A stretch of 64,000 bases of DNA. Source: Limnobacter alexandrii (GTDB taxonomy: Bacteria > Pseudomonadota > Gammaproteobacteria > Burkholderiales > Burkholderiaceae_B). The notes under the pieces are model-generated. The model searched no databases. It saw only the letters and a list, made by a program, of their open reading frames with translations, and was not told the origin of the DNA. Location of the stretch: contig NZ_SWKN01000006.1 in NCBI RefSeq assembly GCF_005871185.1, positions 248,001-312,000 of the forward strand, written 5' to 3'. Shown here one piece after another: positions 23,810 through 32,981 of the stretch. Position 1 is the first letter of the stretch. Every line of letters starts with the position of its first letter. Made by a program: the position numbers and the translations under genes.

Positions 23810-24421
23810 TTATTTGCCGTCGAGTATTTGCGCAACGTCGCTTACCACGGGGGCAGAATCGGCATTGTGGCGCACCAGCAAACGAGCACGGCCTTGCTGG
23901 TCAAACACATAACTGGCCGAGGTGTGGTCCATCAAGTAGTTCTCAGGCGTACTGCCCTCGACTTTGCCGGCAAACACCCGCAGGCCAGCCAGCAAAGGCT
24001 TCAACTCCTCGGAGGATTCCGCAGTGAGCGCATCGAAAGAAGGGTCAAACTGGGGAACATATTTCTTCAGCAATTCAGGGGTGTCGCGCTCGGGGTCAAC
24101 TGACACAAACAGCACCTGCAAGTTGTCGCCCTTCTCGCCTAACTTGGCTTTCACCTCGCTCCATTGCTGCATGGTAATTGGGCACACATCGGGGCAATGG
24201 GTGTAGCCGAAGAACATGGCCACCACCTTGCCCTTGTAGCTTTCCATGGTTCGCTCGGTGCCCGACAAGTCTTTCAACTTGAAGTTGGCCACCAGGGACG
24301 AACCCGTGATGTCTGTGTTGGTAAAACTGGCGGGACCCATGTTGCAAGCGGTCAAAAGCGCCACCGCGCCGACAACCCACCACGTTTTCAACTGCTGGAA
24401 CTGCTTGAATACACTGCGCAT
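23810..24421 (-). CDS. SCO1/SenC copper chaperone for cytochrome oxidase
   Basis: 203 residues from the ATG at 24421 (MRSVFKQF); the longer frame runs into ctaB and is rejected. A lipoprotein signal is seen (LLTAC, Cys26). The thioredoxin-like domain has the copper site CPDVCP (Cys76 and Cys80) and the third ligand His in MDHTSASYVF. It delivers copper to the CuA centre of cytochrome oxidase subunit II in the periplasm. It lies five bases after ctaB at the end of the oxidase assembly run. Confidence 0.92.
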   Translation of the reverse strand: MRSVFKQFQQLKTWWVVGAVALLTACNMGPASFTNTDITGSSLVANFKLKDLSGTERTMESYKGKVVAMFFGYTHCPDVCPITMQQWSEVKAKLGEKGDNLQVLFVSVDPERDTPELLKKYVPQFDPSFDALTAESSEELKPLLAGLRVFAGKVEGSTPENYLMDHTSASYVFDQQGRARLLVRHNADSAPVVSDVAQILDGK

Positions 24422-24426
24422 ACTGC

Positions 24427-25341
24427 TTACACCGTTACATAGTGATCGACCAACAAGGCCGCGAACAAAAACGCCAGGTAGGCGATGGAATACGTGAACG
24501 CCTTTTTCGCCAAGGCGTCGCTGTAGTTTTTCCAGATTCTGTAACCGTAGCCAATGAAAATTGCATTCAGCACGATGGCACTGATCAGGTAGATCAAACC
24601 GCTCATTTTCATGGCGAAGGGAATCAGCGTGGTGGCTGCCAACATGATGGTGTACAGAAACACATGGAACTGCGTGAAGGCGGCGCCATGGGTTACAGGC
24701 AACATGGGCAGGCCGGCCCGGGCGTATTCTTGCGTGCGGTACAGTGCCAGTGCCCAGAAATGCGGCGGAGTCCACACAAAAATAATCAGGAACAACACTA
24801 GCGCTTCAGCCGATACGCTGTTGGTGACCGCAGCCCAACCCAGCACCGGCGGCATGGCACCGGAAGCGCCACCAATCACGATGTTTTGGGGGGTATTGGG
24901 TTTCAGCAGCAAGGTGTAAATAATGGCGTAGCCCACGAAGGTGGCCAAGGTCAGCCACATGGTCAGCGGGTTCACGAACACATACAAAATCCACACACCC
25001 ACACCACCAACCATGCTGGAGAAGACCAGCGTTTGGACGGAATTCAATTCACCACGCGGCAAGGGCCTGGCCCGCGTGCGGGCCATTTTTGCATCAATTT
25101 GTTGTTCAACCAGGCAATTAAAAGCCGCTGCTGCACCGGCCACCAACCAGATACCCAAAGTACCGGCAATCAACACCTGCGCATTGGGCAAACTGGGCGT
25201 TGCCAAAAACATGCCAATGACGGCACAAAACACGATCAAGGCCACCACGCGTGGCTTGGTCAATGTCCAGTACTGTTTGGCCACGTGAGAAAAACCACTC
25301 ATGGTTTTGGCTTTGTCTGCTTTGGGTGGAGCTGATGGCAT
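24427..25341 (-). CDS. ctaB: Protoheme IX farnesyltransferase (heme O synthase)
   Basis: 304 residues of the UbiA prenyltransferase superfamily with about nine membrane helices. The first Asp-rich substrate site is degenerate in the usual CtaB way: [21 protein letters not shown]. The family motif [24 protein letters not shown] is also present. It farnesylates heme B to heme O, the step before CtaA. It follows ctaA by nine bases and precedes sco, so these genes form one transcription unit that makes heme A and assembles copper. Confidence 0.95.
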   Translation of the reverse strand: MPSAPPKADKAKTMSGFSHVAKQYWTLTKPRVVALIVFCAVIGMFLATPSLPNAQVLIAGTLGIWLVAGAAAAFNCLVEQQIDAKMARTRARPLPRGELNSVQTLVFSSMVGGVGVWILYVFVNPLTMWLTLATFVGYAIIYTLLLKPNTPQNIVIGGASGAMPPVLGWAAVTNSVSAEALVLFLIIFVWTPPHFWALALYRTQEYARAGLPMLPVTHGAAFTQFHVFLYTIMLAATTLIPFAMKMSGLIYLISAIVLNAIFIGYGYRIWKNYSDALAKKAFTYSIAYLAFLFAALLVDHYVTV

Positions 25342-25350
25342 TGTTGGGCC

Positions 25351-26358
25351 TTATGAAATTCGATGGCGATTGCCCGCAACCCGATAGTTTACCAAGATCA
25401 GGGTGACCAGCAATAGCGCCGCGCCCCCATTGTGCGCCACGGCCAACCACAAAGGCAATTGAAACACCACGTTACCAATGCCCATGGCAATTTGCAAAGC
25501 CAGCACCGCCACCAGTTTAATGGCCAACGGTTTGGTGCCAGGGTTACGCCACAGCGCAAAGGCGAGGAAGCCCAAAATGCCAGTGACTACCAAGGCGCCA
25601 ATGCGGTGAATAAAGTGAATCGCGGTGAGCGAGGCCACGTTCAGAATTTCGCCCTCGGGTGTTTCACCCAAATGGCGAACGATGTGAAATGCATCCTTGA
25701 ATTCCATGTGTGGCCAGAAGCTGCCTTGGCAGGTCGGGAAGTCCGTACACACCACAGCAGCGTAGTTGGTGCTTACCCAGCCACCCAGAATAATTTGCGC
25801 GGCTACAGCCACGAAACCCACGCGCGCCAGCAAGCGCAAGCCGCCCATGTCGCGTGGCGGGGCCACGGTGCGCGCCGGGCTGGTTTGGCGCAACCACAAC
25901 CAGGTCAGCATGCCCAGAATGGTCATGCCACCGATCAAATGCCCGGTCACAATAGCGGGCTTGAGCAACATGGTCACGGTCCAAGCACCAAAGGCACCTT
26001 GCAAACACACTGCAAAAAACAGCCAGGTGGCCAAAGCCGGGGACTGCTTCAGTTCAGCCCGTTTTTTCCAGGCCATCACCATGATGCCGATAATCAACAA
26101 GCCCAGAAATGTTGCCACGTAGCGGTGCGCCATTTCTTTCCAGGCTTTGGGCATGGAAACCGGGCCGTGCGTACCCCCTTGAATTTCCACTGCCTGCGCG
26201 ATTTCCTCGGCGGCGTGCGTGGGGGTTAACTTGCCGTAGCAGCCGGGCCAGTCGGGGCAACCCAAACCTGCATCGGTCAAGCGCACAAAAGCGCCCAACA
26301 TGATCAACAGGAAGGTAAGTACGGTGGTGAATGCGACCAAACGCTTGTAACTGCTCAT
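25351..26358 (-). CDS. ctaA: Heme A synthase (COX15/CtaA)
   Basis: 335 residues with about eight membrane helices. Signatures are GAFVRLTDAGLGCPDWPGCYG near the N-terminus, the His-containing helix VTGHLIGGMTILG, the Cys pair in VVCTDFPTCQGSFWP and the later HFIHRIGALVV. It oxidises the heme O methyl group to the formyl of heme A in the inner membrane. Spacing to ctaB is nine bases and to the upstream thioredoxin-like gene 15. Confidence 0.95.
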   Translation of the reverse strand: MSSYKRLVAFTTVLTFLLIMLGAFVRLTDAGLGCPDWPGCYGKLTPTHAAEEIAQAVEIQGGTHGPVSMPKAWKEMAHRYVATFLGLLIIGIMVMAWKKRAELKQSPALATWLFFAVCLQGAFGAWTVTMLLKPAIVTGHLIGGMTILGMLTWLWLRQTSPARTVAPPRDMGGLRLLARVGFVAVAAQIILGGWVSTNYAAVVCTDFPTCQGSFWPHMEFKDAFHIVRHLGETPEGEILNVASLTAIHFIHRIGALVVTGILGFLAFALWRNPGTKPLAIKLVAVLALQIAMGIGNVVFQLPLWLAVAHNGGAALLLVTLILVNYRVAGNRHRIS

Positions 26359-26373
26359 GATGCTGCTCTCGAA

Positions 26374-26979
26374 TTAACCAATATTGGATGCCCACAACAG
26401 GCGGCTTACGTCTTTGCGAAACTTGTCAAACTGCAAGGTGTTGTTGGGCGGAAAACGCATCATCACATGGCCCAAAGGGTCAGCAACGAACACGTGGTCG
26501 CGAACCGTGCCAATGTCGGCACTGCCTTTGCTGCCCACAATGCCCTGCTCCAGTGGCAACCAGCTTTTCAATTGATCTTCACTGGCGCGCACAAAATGCA
26601 CGTCTGGAAACTGGCGCAACAACAAGGTTTCAAGGGGACCGTCATCGGTGACAAACACCACACGCTCGATGCGCCCCTGTTCCTTGCCCTTGGATGCGCG
26701 GGCCTGACGCTGGAAGTACATCGTGTTCTGGCACACTTCATCACAACTGCTGTTGATGACCTGGATTAGCACCCACTTGTCGGCCACCTGCTTCATGGTG
26801 AAATCGTCGCCATTGATGTTCTTGAATACATCGGTTGACACATCCACCTGCGGATCCAGAATGGTGCCGTAGTTGTTGGTGCCCTCGGGCTTGTCGAAAA
26901 AGTACAAATAGAAAGCCGCCGCAATGGGCAAAGCACAGGTCAGGAACACCAAAATGATGGTGATTCGGCCTTTGTTCAT
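26374..26979 (-). CDS. SCO-like thioredoxin-fold membrane protein of the oxidase locus
   Basis: 201 residues. One N-terminal membrane helix (about 7-28) anchors a periplasmic domain with a thioredoxin-like fold. It has WVLIQVINSSCDEVCQNTMY, a CxxxC pair in the place of the SCO copper motif, and later DHVFVADPLGHVMMRFP. It lies between the SURF1 gene, which it overlaps by four bases, and ctaA. This context indicates a role in oxidase assembly, perhaps copper or thiol handling. It is a conserved but uncharacterised family in betaproteobacterial cta loci, as far as I recognise it. Confidence 0.75.
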   Translation of the reverse strand: MNKGRITIILVFLTCALPIAAAFYLYFFDKPEGTNNYGTILDPQVDVSTDVFKNINGDDFTMKQVADKWVLIQVINSSCDEVCQNTMYFQRQARASKGKEQGRIERVVFVTDDGPLETLLLRQFPDVHFVRASEDQLKSWLPLEQGIVGSKGSADIGTVRDHVFVADPLGHVMMRFPPNNTLQFDKFRKDVSRLLWASNIG

Positions 26980-27791
26980 TGTTTGTTTCCCTTGTAAAAC
27001 TCGCGATACACAAAAAATAGGGTCAGCAAAACCAACACCGCCGACATGCTAAACCATTGAAAAGCGTAACCCTTGTGCTTGGCCACTTGTTCCTGCAAAG
27101 GCACAGGCAGGTGATAAAAACCGCCGACCTTGCTGGCTTGTGACTGCTGCCCGGCAGTTTGTGCTACAGGCTGTTGGGTTACAACAAAATTACTCACCGC
27201 TTCACCGGCGTGTTTCTCAAATTCATTCGCACTAAAATTTGACCACACTTCAAAACCATTGCTTTGGGTCATCACAATGTCCTCTGTGCCGCCCAGGGCA
27301 ATACCCCGTAACTCAGCAGACTGGGCAAAACGCGGCAAAATAGTCCCTTGCAATTCAAACAGTCCGCCAGCCTGGGCAGCCTCCGAAGGCATCTCGGGCG
27401 CAAGGCGTGGTTCAGCCGGGTTGCGAAGCAACAAGCCACGATCCACAGGAATCAGAAAACTTTCTCCCTCGGGCCTGAACCCCTGCACCACTTGTACTGC
27501 GGGCCTACCGTTAACCTGACGATTGTCTATATATATCAGGGCTTTGGCCTCGAACCTACCCTTCAATTCAATTTTCCGGTAGGACAAATTGTCCAAGTCC
27601 AATTGCGCACTGGCTGGAGACACAGGCTCGGCCGCCAATGCGCGCGCCTGCGCATCAAACAGGGTTTGTTTTTCCTGCGCTCGCCCTGTTTGCCATTGTC
27701 CCAAACTGAAGGTCAGCCACACCAAAGTAGCCCCGATCAACAGGGTGAAGGTAAGCTTGACTTTGCCGGGTGTTCTCACTGCTTTAACCAT
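26976..27791 (-). CDS. SURF1-family cytochrome oxidase assembly protein
   Basis: 271 residues. The two SURF1 membrane helices are at the ends (about 12-32 and 245-263), with a periplasmic domain between. Motifs are LGQWQTGRAQEK near the start, YRKIELKGRF, YIDNRQVNGRPAVQV, LIPVDRGLLLRN and, at the end, HKGYAFQWFSMSAVLVLLTLFFVYR. SURF1 helps insert heme A into subunit I. It overlaps the SCO-like gene by four bases. Its start faces the small DUF2909 gene on the other strand, 53 bases away. Confidence 0.92.
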   Translation of the reverse strand: MVKAVRTPGKVKLTFTLLIGATLVWLTFSLGQWQTGRAQEKQTLFDAQARALAAEPVSPASAQLDLDNLSYRKIELKGRFEAKALIYIDNRQVNGRPAVQVVQGFRPEGESFLIPVDRGLLLRNPAEPRLAPEMPSEAAQAGGLFELQGTILPRFAQSAELRGIALGGTEDIVMTQSNGFEVWSNFSANEFEKHAGEAVSNFVVTQQPVAQTAGQQSQASKVGGFYHLPVPLQEQVAKHKGYAFQWFSMSAVLVLLTLFFVYREFYKGNKQ

Positions 27792-27844
27792 GACATACTT
27801 CCACTTGTGTGCTGTACACGGTTAGTTTTAAAAAGGTTTTCACC

Positions 27845-28045
27845 ATGAAGTTGATCATTGGCCTGGCGTTCCTGGGCATATTGGCAAGCTTGGGTTCGGC
27901 GTTTTTCTTTCTCATGAAAGACAAAAGCAAATCCAGCCGCACTGTAAACGCCTTAACCATGCGCATCGGTTTGTCCATCGCGCTGTTTCTATTGATTCTG
28001 TTTGCCTGGTACATGGGCTGGATAGAGTCAACAGGCATTCGATAA
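27845..28045 (+). CDS. DUF2909-type twin-transmembrane protein
   Basis: 66 residues from the ATG at 27845 (MKLIIGLAFLG); an upstream in-frame start adds twelve residues with no better support. It has two membrane helices (about 2-22 and 38-58) with a short basic loop (MKDKSKSSRT) and NALTMRIGLSIALF in helix two. Members of this small family sit inside oxidase loci of beta- and gammaproteobacteria, with unknown function. It is the only plus-strand gene between ctaE and SURF1 and has its own terminator. Confidence 0.8.
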   Translation: MKLIIGLAFLGILASLGSAFFFLMKDKSKSSRTVNALTMRIGLSIALFLLILFAWYMGWIESTGIR

Positions 28046-28056
28046 GTTCAAAATCC

Positions 28057-28092
28057 AAAAAAAAGCCACCGGAGTTTTCCAGTGGCTTTTTT
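28057..28092. terminator. Terminator between DUF2909 and ctaE
   Basis: Stem AAAAAAGCCAC/GTGGCTTTTTT with poly-A and poly-T sides, so it can end both the plus-strand DUF2909 transcript and the minus-strand ctaE transcript. Confidence 0.88.
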
Positions 28093-28131
28093 CATTGCGT
28101 GTTTTACAGCCTGCCGGGAAAGCTCCCGGTG

Positions 28132-28986
28132 TTACAGCCAGTAAACCACCACGTACAAGCCCAACCAAACCACATCCACGAAGTGCCAATACCAGGCTGC
28201 CGCTTCAAAAGCGAAATGGTTCTGCGGCGTGAAGTGGCCCTTGATGCAACGAATCATGATGAAGAACAGCATGATGGCACCGATGGTCACGTGGAAGCCG
28301 TGGAAGCCGGTCAACATAAAGAAGGTTGAACCGAAAATACCGGAAGTCAGCTTCAGGTTCAGGTCGCGATAAGCGTGAATGTATTCATACGCCTGGAAGC
28401 CCATGAAGATAGCGCCCAACAACACGGTCAGCGCCAAGCCCCAAATCAACTGTGAACGCTTGTTGGCGATCAGCGCGTGGTGCGCCCAGGTCAGGGTCAG
28501 GCCTGAGGTGAGCAGCAAAGCGGTGTTGATGGTTGGAATTGGCCAGGGGCCCATAGTTTGAAATGCATCCACTGTGCCGGCGGGGCCAGTGTTGGGCCAA
28601 TTGGCGGTGAAGTCGGGCCACAGGAAGGCCTTGTTGTCGATGTCGCCAAGCCAAGGCAGCGCAATTTGACGGGCATAAAACAAAGCGCCGAAAAATGCGG
28701 CAAAGAACATGACTTCAGAGAAAATGAACCAGCCCATGGACCAGCGGAAGGAGACGTCAACGCGGGCGCTGTACTGACCACTTTCGGATTCACCAACCAC
28801 GTGCTTGAACCAGCCGGTGAGCACATAGATGAGAATTGCCATGCTGAGTGCAAACAGGTAAGGGCCAGATGCGGCGCCGTTTACCCACTGGGACATGCCC
28901 AGTACAAAAAAGAACATGGCCACTGCGCCAAGCACAGGCCACTGGGACAAGCCGGGCACAAAGTAATATGGTGCATTCGCACGCAT
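28132..28986 (-). CDS. ctaE: Cytochrome c oxidase subunit III
   Basis: 284 residues with seven membrane helices. Family signatures are SMGWFIFSEVMFFAAFFGALFYAR, LLLTSGLTLTWAHHAL, FMLTGFHGFHVTIGAIML and the C-terminal AAAWYWHFVDVVWLGLYVVVYW. It is the core non-redox subunit of the aa3 oxidase in the inner membrane. It follows the DUF2970 gene by about 60 bases and ends at a terminator. Confidence 0.96.
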   Translation of the reverse strand: MRANAPYYFVPGLSQWPVLGAVAMFFFVLGMSQWVNGAASGPYLFALSMAILIYVLTGWFKHVVGESESGQYSARVDVSFRWSMGWFIFSEVMFFAAFFGALFYARQIALPWLGDIDNKAFLWPDFTANWPNTGPAGTVDAFQTMGPWPIPTINTALLLTSGLTLTWAHHALIANKRSQLIWGLALTVLLGAIFMGFQAYEYIHAYRDLNLKLTSGIFGSTFFMLTGFHGFHVTIGAIMLFFIMIRCIKGHFTPQNHFAFEAAAWYWHFVDVVWLGLYVVVYWL

Positions 28987-29049
28987 GGTGGTTTCTCCTA
29001 TTTCTCTAATTTAGATGCTTCAATATTGCCTCAGCGGGTTCCGTACGGC

Positions 29050-29280
29050 TTAAGCGGAACTCACCACAAAATTCACCAGTAGCAGCAGTCCGATCACAAA
29101 ACCGGCTGCGGCCAGCAGGCCCACAATGATCACGTGGACCGGATTCAACTTCTGCATGTCTTCGGAGTGGCTTTTGCCCCTGCGAACACCAAAAAACGAC
29201 CACAACACCGCCGACAGCGTTTGCAGAAAAGTGGCCTTGCTCGCTTTACGCGATGCGGCCTCTTTGATGTCTTCCGACAT
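29050..29280 (-). CDS. DUF2970 single-helix membrane protein
   Basis: 76 residues. A basic N-terminal region with QTLSAVLWSFFGVRRGKSHSED is followed by one membrane helix (about 49-72). This matches DUF2970, a small family nearly always found between cox11/ctaG and ctaE in betaproteobacteria. Its start overlaps the ctaG stop by one base, so the two are coupled. It presumably aids oxidase assembly or stability. No direct function is known to me. Confidence 0.85.
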   Translation of the reverse strand: MSEDIKEAASRKASKATFLQTLSAVLWSFFGVRRGKSHSEDMQKLNPVHVIIVGLLAAAGFVIGLLLLVNFVVSSA

Positions 29281-29846
29281 TACTCTGCTGCCATGGCTGT
29301 AGCACCGGCCACTTCAAAAAACGTATAGCTCAATGTGATGGTGTGTACGTCTTGCGGCAACTTGGGGTTGATCACAAACACCACCGGAAATTCTTTGGTT
29401 TCACCCGACTTGAAAGGCTGCTGTTTGAAGCAGAAACATTCCAGCTTGGTGAAGTGCTCAGCAGCCTTGCTGGGCAAATAACTGGGTATTGCCTGACCTG
29501 CCGTGTCGTTGGGCAGGTTGTTATAAACCACATAATTCATGGTGACCAATTCACCGGGGTGGACCATCATTCGATTGGTCTCGGGCTTGAACTGAAACTT
29601 GCCCCGCTCGTTGGCATCAAAAATCACTTCAATGCTTCGGCTTTTGTCCACCTGGGTGTTCTTGACAATTTCTTCCGCATTCTTGGTTTGAGGCGTCAAT
29701 ACGTTGATCCCGGTAATTTCGCAAATTGCCTTGTAAATGGGCACCAATGCGTAACCAAAGGCAAACATGGCCACAACAATCACCACAAGACGCACAACCA
29801 TTTGTTTGTGCAAACCGCTTGTTTTTTGACTATTTCCTTGTGCCAT
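29280..29846 (-). CDS. ctaG: Cytochrome c oxidase assembly protein CtaG/Cox11 (CuB insertion)
   Basis: 188 residues. An N-terminal membrane helix (about 14-36) is followed by a periplasmic immunoglobulin-like domain with the copper motif ECFCFKQQPF and the family segments FKPETNRMMVHPGELVTMNY and TLSYTFFEV. It supplies copper to the CuB site of subunit I. It is translated just before DUF2970 and follows the small assembly-protein gene by 32 bases. Confidence 0.94.
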   Translation of the reverse strand: MAQGNSQKTSGLHKQMVVRLVVIVVAMFAFGYALVPIYKAICEITGINVLTPQTKNAEEIVKNTQVDKSRSIEVIFDANERGKFQFKPETNRMMVHPGELVTMNYVVYNNLPNDTAGQAIPSYLPSKAAEHFTKLECFCFKQQPFKSGETKEFPVVFVINPKLPQDVHTITLSYTFFEVAGATAMAAE

Positions 29847-29878
29847 GCTGCATTACCTCTACTGCTGATTCAACAAAA

Positions 29879-30016
29879 CTAATTCACCAAACTCAAAATG
29901 CTGGGCTCCATCACCTTTCGGACCAGGATGCCGATGAAAAACACGGCGGCCACCGAGAGCAGAATTAAACCGGTACGCTTGTTCTGCTTGGCTTTCTCTT
30001 TCTCTTCAGGTGTCAC
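29879..30016 (-). CDS. Cytochrome oxidase small assembly protein
   Basis: 45 residues from a GTG start at 30016 with an AAGGAAG ribosome site 5 bases upstream; longer upstream starts would run through the ctaD terminator and are rejected. A basic N-terminus (EKEKAKQNKRTG) is followed by one membrane helix (about 15-34) and the tail VRKVMEPSILSLVN. Its place between ctaD and ctaG is that of the annotated small assembly proteins of Burkholderiales. Function unknown. Confidence 0.78.
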   Translation of the reverse strand: MTPEEKEKAKQNKRTGLILLSVAAVFFIGILVRKVMEPSILSLVN

Positions 30017-30042
30017 TTTTACTTCCTTACTGAACCAATTCG

Positions 30043-30082
30043 TTGTGTGAAAAAGCCTCCGTGCGGAAGCCTTTTTACACAA
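30043..30082 (-). terminator. ctaD: Terminator downstream of ctaD
   Basis: A long hairpin reading, on the minus strand, AAAAAGGCTTCCG-CA-CGGAGGCTTTTT with two G-T pairs and outer TTGTGT/ACACAA complementarity. It separates the abundant structural ctaCD messages from the assembly genes ctaG onward, allowing partial read-through. Confidence 0.82.
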
Positions 30083-30129
30083 CGCAGGGTTGGAAAAAAC
30101 CAACCCCCCGTTGTTAACCGCGCAGCGAA

Positions 30130-31734
30130 TTACTTCACTGTGGGTGGATCTTCAAAAGTGTGGAACGGTGCTGGTGATGGAACAGTCCACTCCAGGCCTT
30201 CCGCGCCTTCCCATGGCTTTGCAGGCGCTGGCTCACCTTTCTGGAACAGCCAGGCTTGCAACACGCACCACAGGAAAATCAGCTGAGACAAACCAAACCA
30301 GAACGCACCAACAGTGGCAAGGGCATGGAAGTCAGTGAACTGAGTGGCGTAATCGGCGTAGCGACGTGGCATACCGGCCAGGCCCAGGAAGTGCATTGGG
30401 AAGAAGGTGACGTTGAAACTGATCAGCGATGACCAGAAGTGCCACTTGCCCAATGTTTCGCTGTACATGCGGCCAGACCACTTGGGCAACCAGTAGTAGG
30501 TACCCGCAAACAAGGCAAACAATGAACCCGCGACCAACACATAGTGGAAGTGGGCGACCACGTAATAGGTGTCTTGCAGCTGAATATCAACCGGGGCTAC
30601 GGCCAGAATAAGACCGGTGAAACCACCCATGGTGAACACGAAAATGAAGCCCACAGCAAACAGCATTGGGGTTTCGAAGGTCATTGAGCCGCGCCACATG
30701 GTGGCCAGCCAGTTAAACACCTTCACGCCAGTGGGCACTGCGATCAGCATGGTTGCATACATGAAGAACAACTGGCCTGTGACTGGCATGCCGGTTGTGA
30801 ACATGTGGTGCGCCCACACGATGAAGGACAGAATCGCGATGGACGCTGTGGCGTACACCATGGAGCTGTAACCAAACAGTGTTTTACGCGCGAAGGTAGG
30901 CACGATGTGGCTGATGATGCCGAAAGCCGGCAAGATCATGATGTACACCTCAGGGTGACCAAAGAACCAGAAAATGTGCTGGTACATCACGGGGTCGCCG
31001 CCGCCGGCCGCGTTGAAGAATGACGTGCCGAAGTGGCGGTCAGTCAACACCATGGTGATGGCACCGGCCAACACGGGCATTACAGCAATTAGCAGGTAAG
31101 CAGTGATCAGCCAGGTCCAGGCAAACATTGGCATCTTCATCAAGGTCATGCCGGGAGCGCGCATGTTCAGGATGGTGGTGATAATGTTGATGGAACCCAT
31201 GATTGATGAGGCACCCAGAATGTGCATCGCGAAAATGGCGGCATCCATGCCAGGGCCCATTTGTACGGACAACGGTGCGTACAGGGTCCAGCCAGCAGCG
31301 GTGGCGCCACCGGGCATGAAGAATGAAGCGGTCAGAATGATCGCAGCGGGCACCATCAGCCAGAAGCTGAAGTTGTTCATGCGGGCAAAAGCCATGTCAG
31401 AACAGCCGATTTGCAGCGGAATCATCCAGTTGGCAAAACCCACGAAAGCAGGCATGACCGCACCAAACACCATAATCAGACCGTGCATGGTGGTGAGCTG
31501 GTTAAAGAACTCGGGCTGAACCAGTTGCAAGCCGGGTGCAAACAGTTCTGCACGCAGCATCAGGGCCAACACGCCGCCTTCAAGCAGCATGATGAACGAG
31601 AAAATCAGGTACATGGTACCGATGTCTTTGTGGTTGGTTGCGTACAACCAACGACGCCAGCCATGCGGATGGTCGTGCGCGTGGTCATGGTCGTGACCAT
31701 GGCCGTGGGTTAAATCTGCCGCGGTAGTGCTCAT
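30130..31734 (-). CDS. ctaD: Cytochrome c oxidase subunit I (aa3-type)
   Basis: 534 residues with twelve membrane helices. After a His/Asp-rich N-terminal tail ([17 protein letters not shown]) comes [17 protein letters not shown]. Heme a ligands lie in [11 protein letters not shown] and in VAHFHYVLV. The CuB/Tyr site is [17 protein letters not shown] plus [11 protein letters not shown]. The D and K channel helices are present. It is the oxygen-reducing subunit. The His-rich tail precedes the first helix and faces the cytoplasm in this family; it may hold metal but is common in relatives. ctaC is 22 bases upstream. Confidence 0.97.
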   Translation of the reverse strand: MSTTAADLTHGHGHDHDHAHDHPHGWRRWLYATNHKDIGTMYLIFSFIMLLEGGVLALMLRAELFAPGLQLVQPEFFNQLTTMHGLIMVFGAVMPAFVGFANWMIPLQIGCSDMAFARMNNFSFWLMVPAAIILTASFFMPGGATAAGWTLYAPLSVQMGPGMDAAIFAMHILGASSIMGSINIITTILNMRAPGMTLMKMPMFAWTWLITAYLLIAVMPVLAGAITMVLTDRHFGTSFFNAAGGGDPVMYQHIFWFFGHPEVYIMILPAFGIISHIVPTFARKTLFGYSSMVYATASIAILSFIVWAHHMFTTGMPVTGQLFFMYATMLIAVPTGVKVFNWLATMWRGSMTFETPMLFAVGFIFVFTMGGFTGLILAVAPVDIQLQDTYYVVAHFHYVLVAGSLFALFAGTYYWLPKWSGRMYSETLGKWHFWSSLISFNVTFFPMHFLGLAGMPRRYADYATQFTDFHALATVGAFWFGLSQLIFLWCVLQAWLFQKGEPAPAKPWEGAEGLEWTVPSPAPFHTFEDPPTVK

Positions 31735-31756
31735 TTAATAAATCTCCTAAGCAATA

Positions 31757-32932
31757 TTAACGTGCAGCCGTAACAGCACTTGGCTGAACAACCGGGTCGG
31801 TACCTGTGCCAGCATTGGCCCAAGCGTTTCGTGTGTATGTGATTACTGAAGCAATTTCAACATCGCTCAACTGCTTCCACGCTGGCATGCCAGCGCCCTT
31901 GCCGTTCAGCAGAATGTCGATTTGACCTGCTTGTGGGCCAACCACGGAAGGTGCAGCGACCAGCGAAGGGAATGCGCCAGGAATGCCTTCACCGGAGGCT
32001 TGGTGACAAGCTGCACAGTTGGCGTTGTAGACCTGCTCGCCACGGGCAACCATGTCTTCTTTGGTCCATTCCTTGGTGGGGTCATCCTGCTTGGCTTTCA
32101 TTTCTTCCAGCTTGGCTTGAACCCACTTGGAGTAGTTTTCCTCGGACATCACTTCAACAACGATGGGCATGTAGGCGTGGTCTTTGCCGCACAGTTCTGC
32201 GCACTGGCCGCGGTAAATGCCTTCTTGCTCGGCCTTGAACCAGGTGTCACGCACGAAACCAGGAATTGCATCTTGCTTCACGCCGAAGGCGGGAATCATC
32301 CAGGCGTGAATGACGTCGTTGGCTGTAGTTACCACGCGAACCTTCTTGTTCACCGGCACCACAACATGGTTGTCCACTTCCATCAAATAATTTTCGCCAC
32401 GGGCAACGGCCTGACCTTGATGGTCGTCGATTTGATCGCGCGGGGTAGACAGGGTGGACAGGAATGAAATGCCTTCGCCCTCACCTGCCAGGTATTCATA
32501 GCCCCATTTCCACTGATAGCCAGTGGCCTTGATGGTGAGGTCGGCATTCGAGGTGTCTTTCATGGCCACCACGGTTTTGGTGGCTGGCAGCGCCATGCCG
32601 ATCACGATCAGGAAAGGCACGATGGTCCATGCAATTTCAACTTTCACGCTTTCGTGGAAAGAAGCAGGCTTTGCGCCTTTTGACTTGCGGTGGGCATAGA
32701 TTGAGTAAAACATCACGCCAAACACGGCAACGAAAATGACCAGACAGATCACCAGCATCAACGTGTGCAAATCATAGATTTGACGCGCAATTTCGGTAAC
32801 CGGTTCGGCGAGGTTGTACTGCACGGGTTGCCCAGAAACATTCTCGGCAAACGCTGCACCTCCGAAGGATGTCATCGCAATTGCTGCAGCCGATGCCACT
32901 GCTTTGCGAATACCCAAGGACGACTTCAACAT
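31757..32932 (-). CDS. ctaC: Cytochrome c oxidase subunit II with fused cytochrome c domain
   Basis: 391 residues from the ATG at 32932 (MLKSSLGIRK, GAGG upstream); the longer frame overlaps DUF2244. A signal peptide ends in GGAAFA. Two membrane helices (about 60-80 and 100-120) precede the CuA domain with GQCAELCGKDHAYMPIVV. The C-terminal domain carries the heme c site CAACH (near 310) and the axial Met in GKGAGMPAW. The fused cytochrome c is typical of caa3-like oxidases of this group and lets the enzyme accept electrons directly. ctaD follows after 22 bases. Confidence 0.96.
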   Translation of the reverse strand: MLKSSLGIRKAVASAAAIAMTSFGGAAFAENVSGQPVQYNLAEPVTEIARQIYDLHTLMLVICLVIFVAVFGVMFYSIYAHRKSKGAKPASFHESVKVEIAWTIVPFLIVIGMALPATKTVVAMKDTSNADLTIKATGYQWKWGYEYLAGEGEGISFLSTLSTPRDQIDDHQGQAVARGENYLMEVDNHVVVPVNKKVRVVTTANDVIHAWMIPAFGVKQDAIPGFVRDTWFKAEQEGIYRGQCAELCGKDHAYMPIVVEVMSEENYSKWVQAKLEEMKAKQDDPTKEWTKEDMVARGEQVYNANCAACHQASGEGIPGAFPSLVAAPSVVGPQAGQIDILLNGKGAGMPAWKQLSDVEIASVITYTRNAWANAGTGTDPVVQPSAVTAAR

Positions 32933-32981
32933 GGCGATCCTCAATCTCAAAAAAAATATCAAACTGGTGGAAGCCACATGC

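Noticed and set aside
23810-24775. 321-residue form of the SCO protein
   Set aside because: The first 118 residues overlap ctaB in another frame; the lipoprotein signal starts at the ATG at 24421.
31680-31710. His-rich N-terminus of ctaD as a novel metal-binding module
   Set aside because: Similar His/Asp-rich tails occur in CtaD of related Burkholderiales as I recall them, so it is not unusual.
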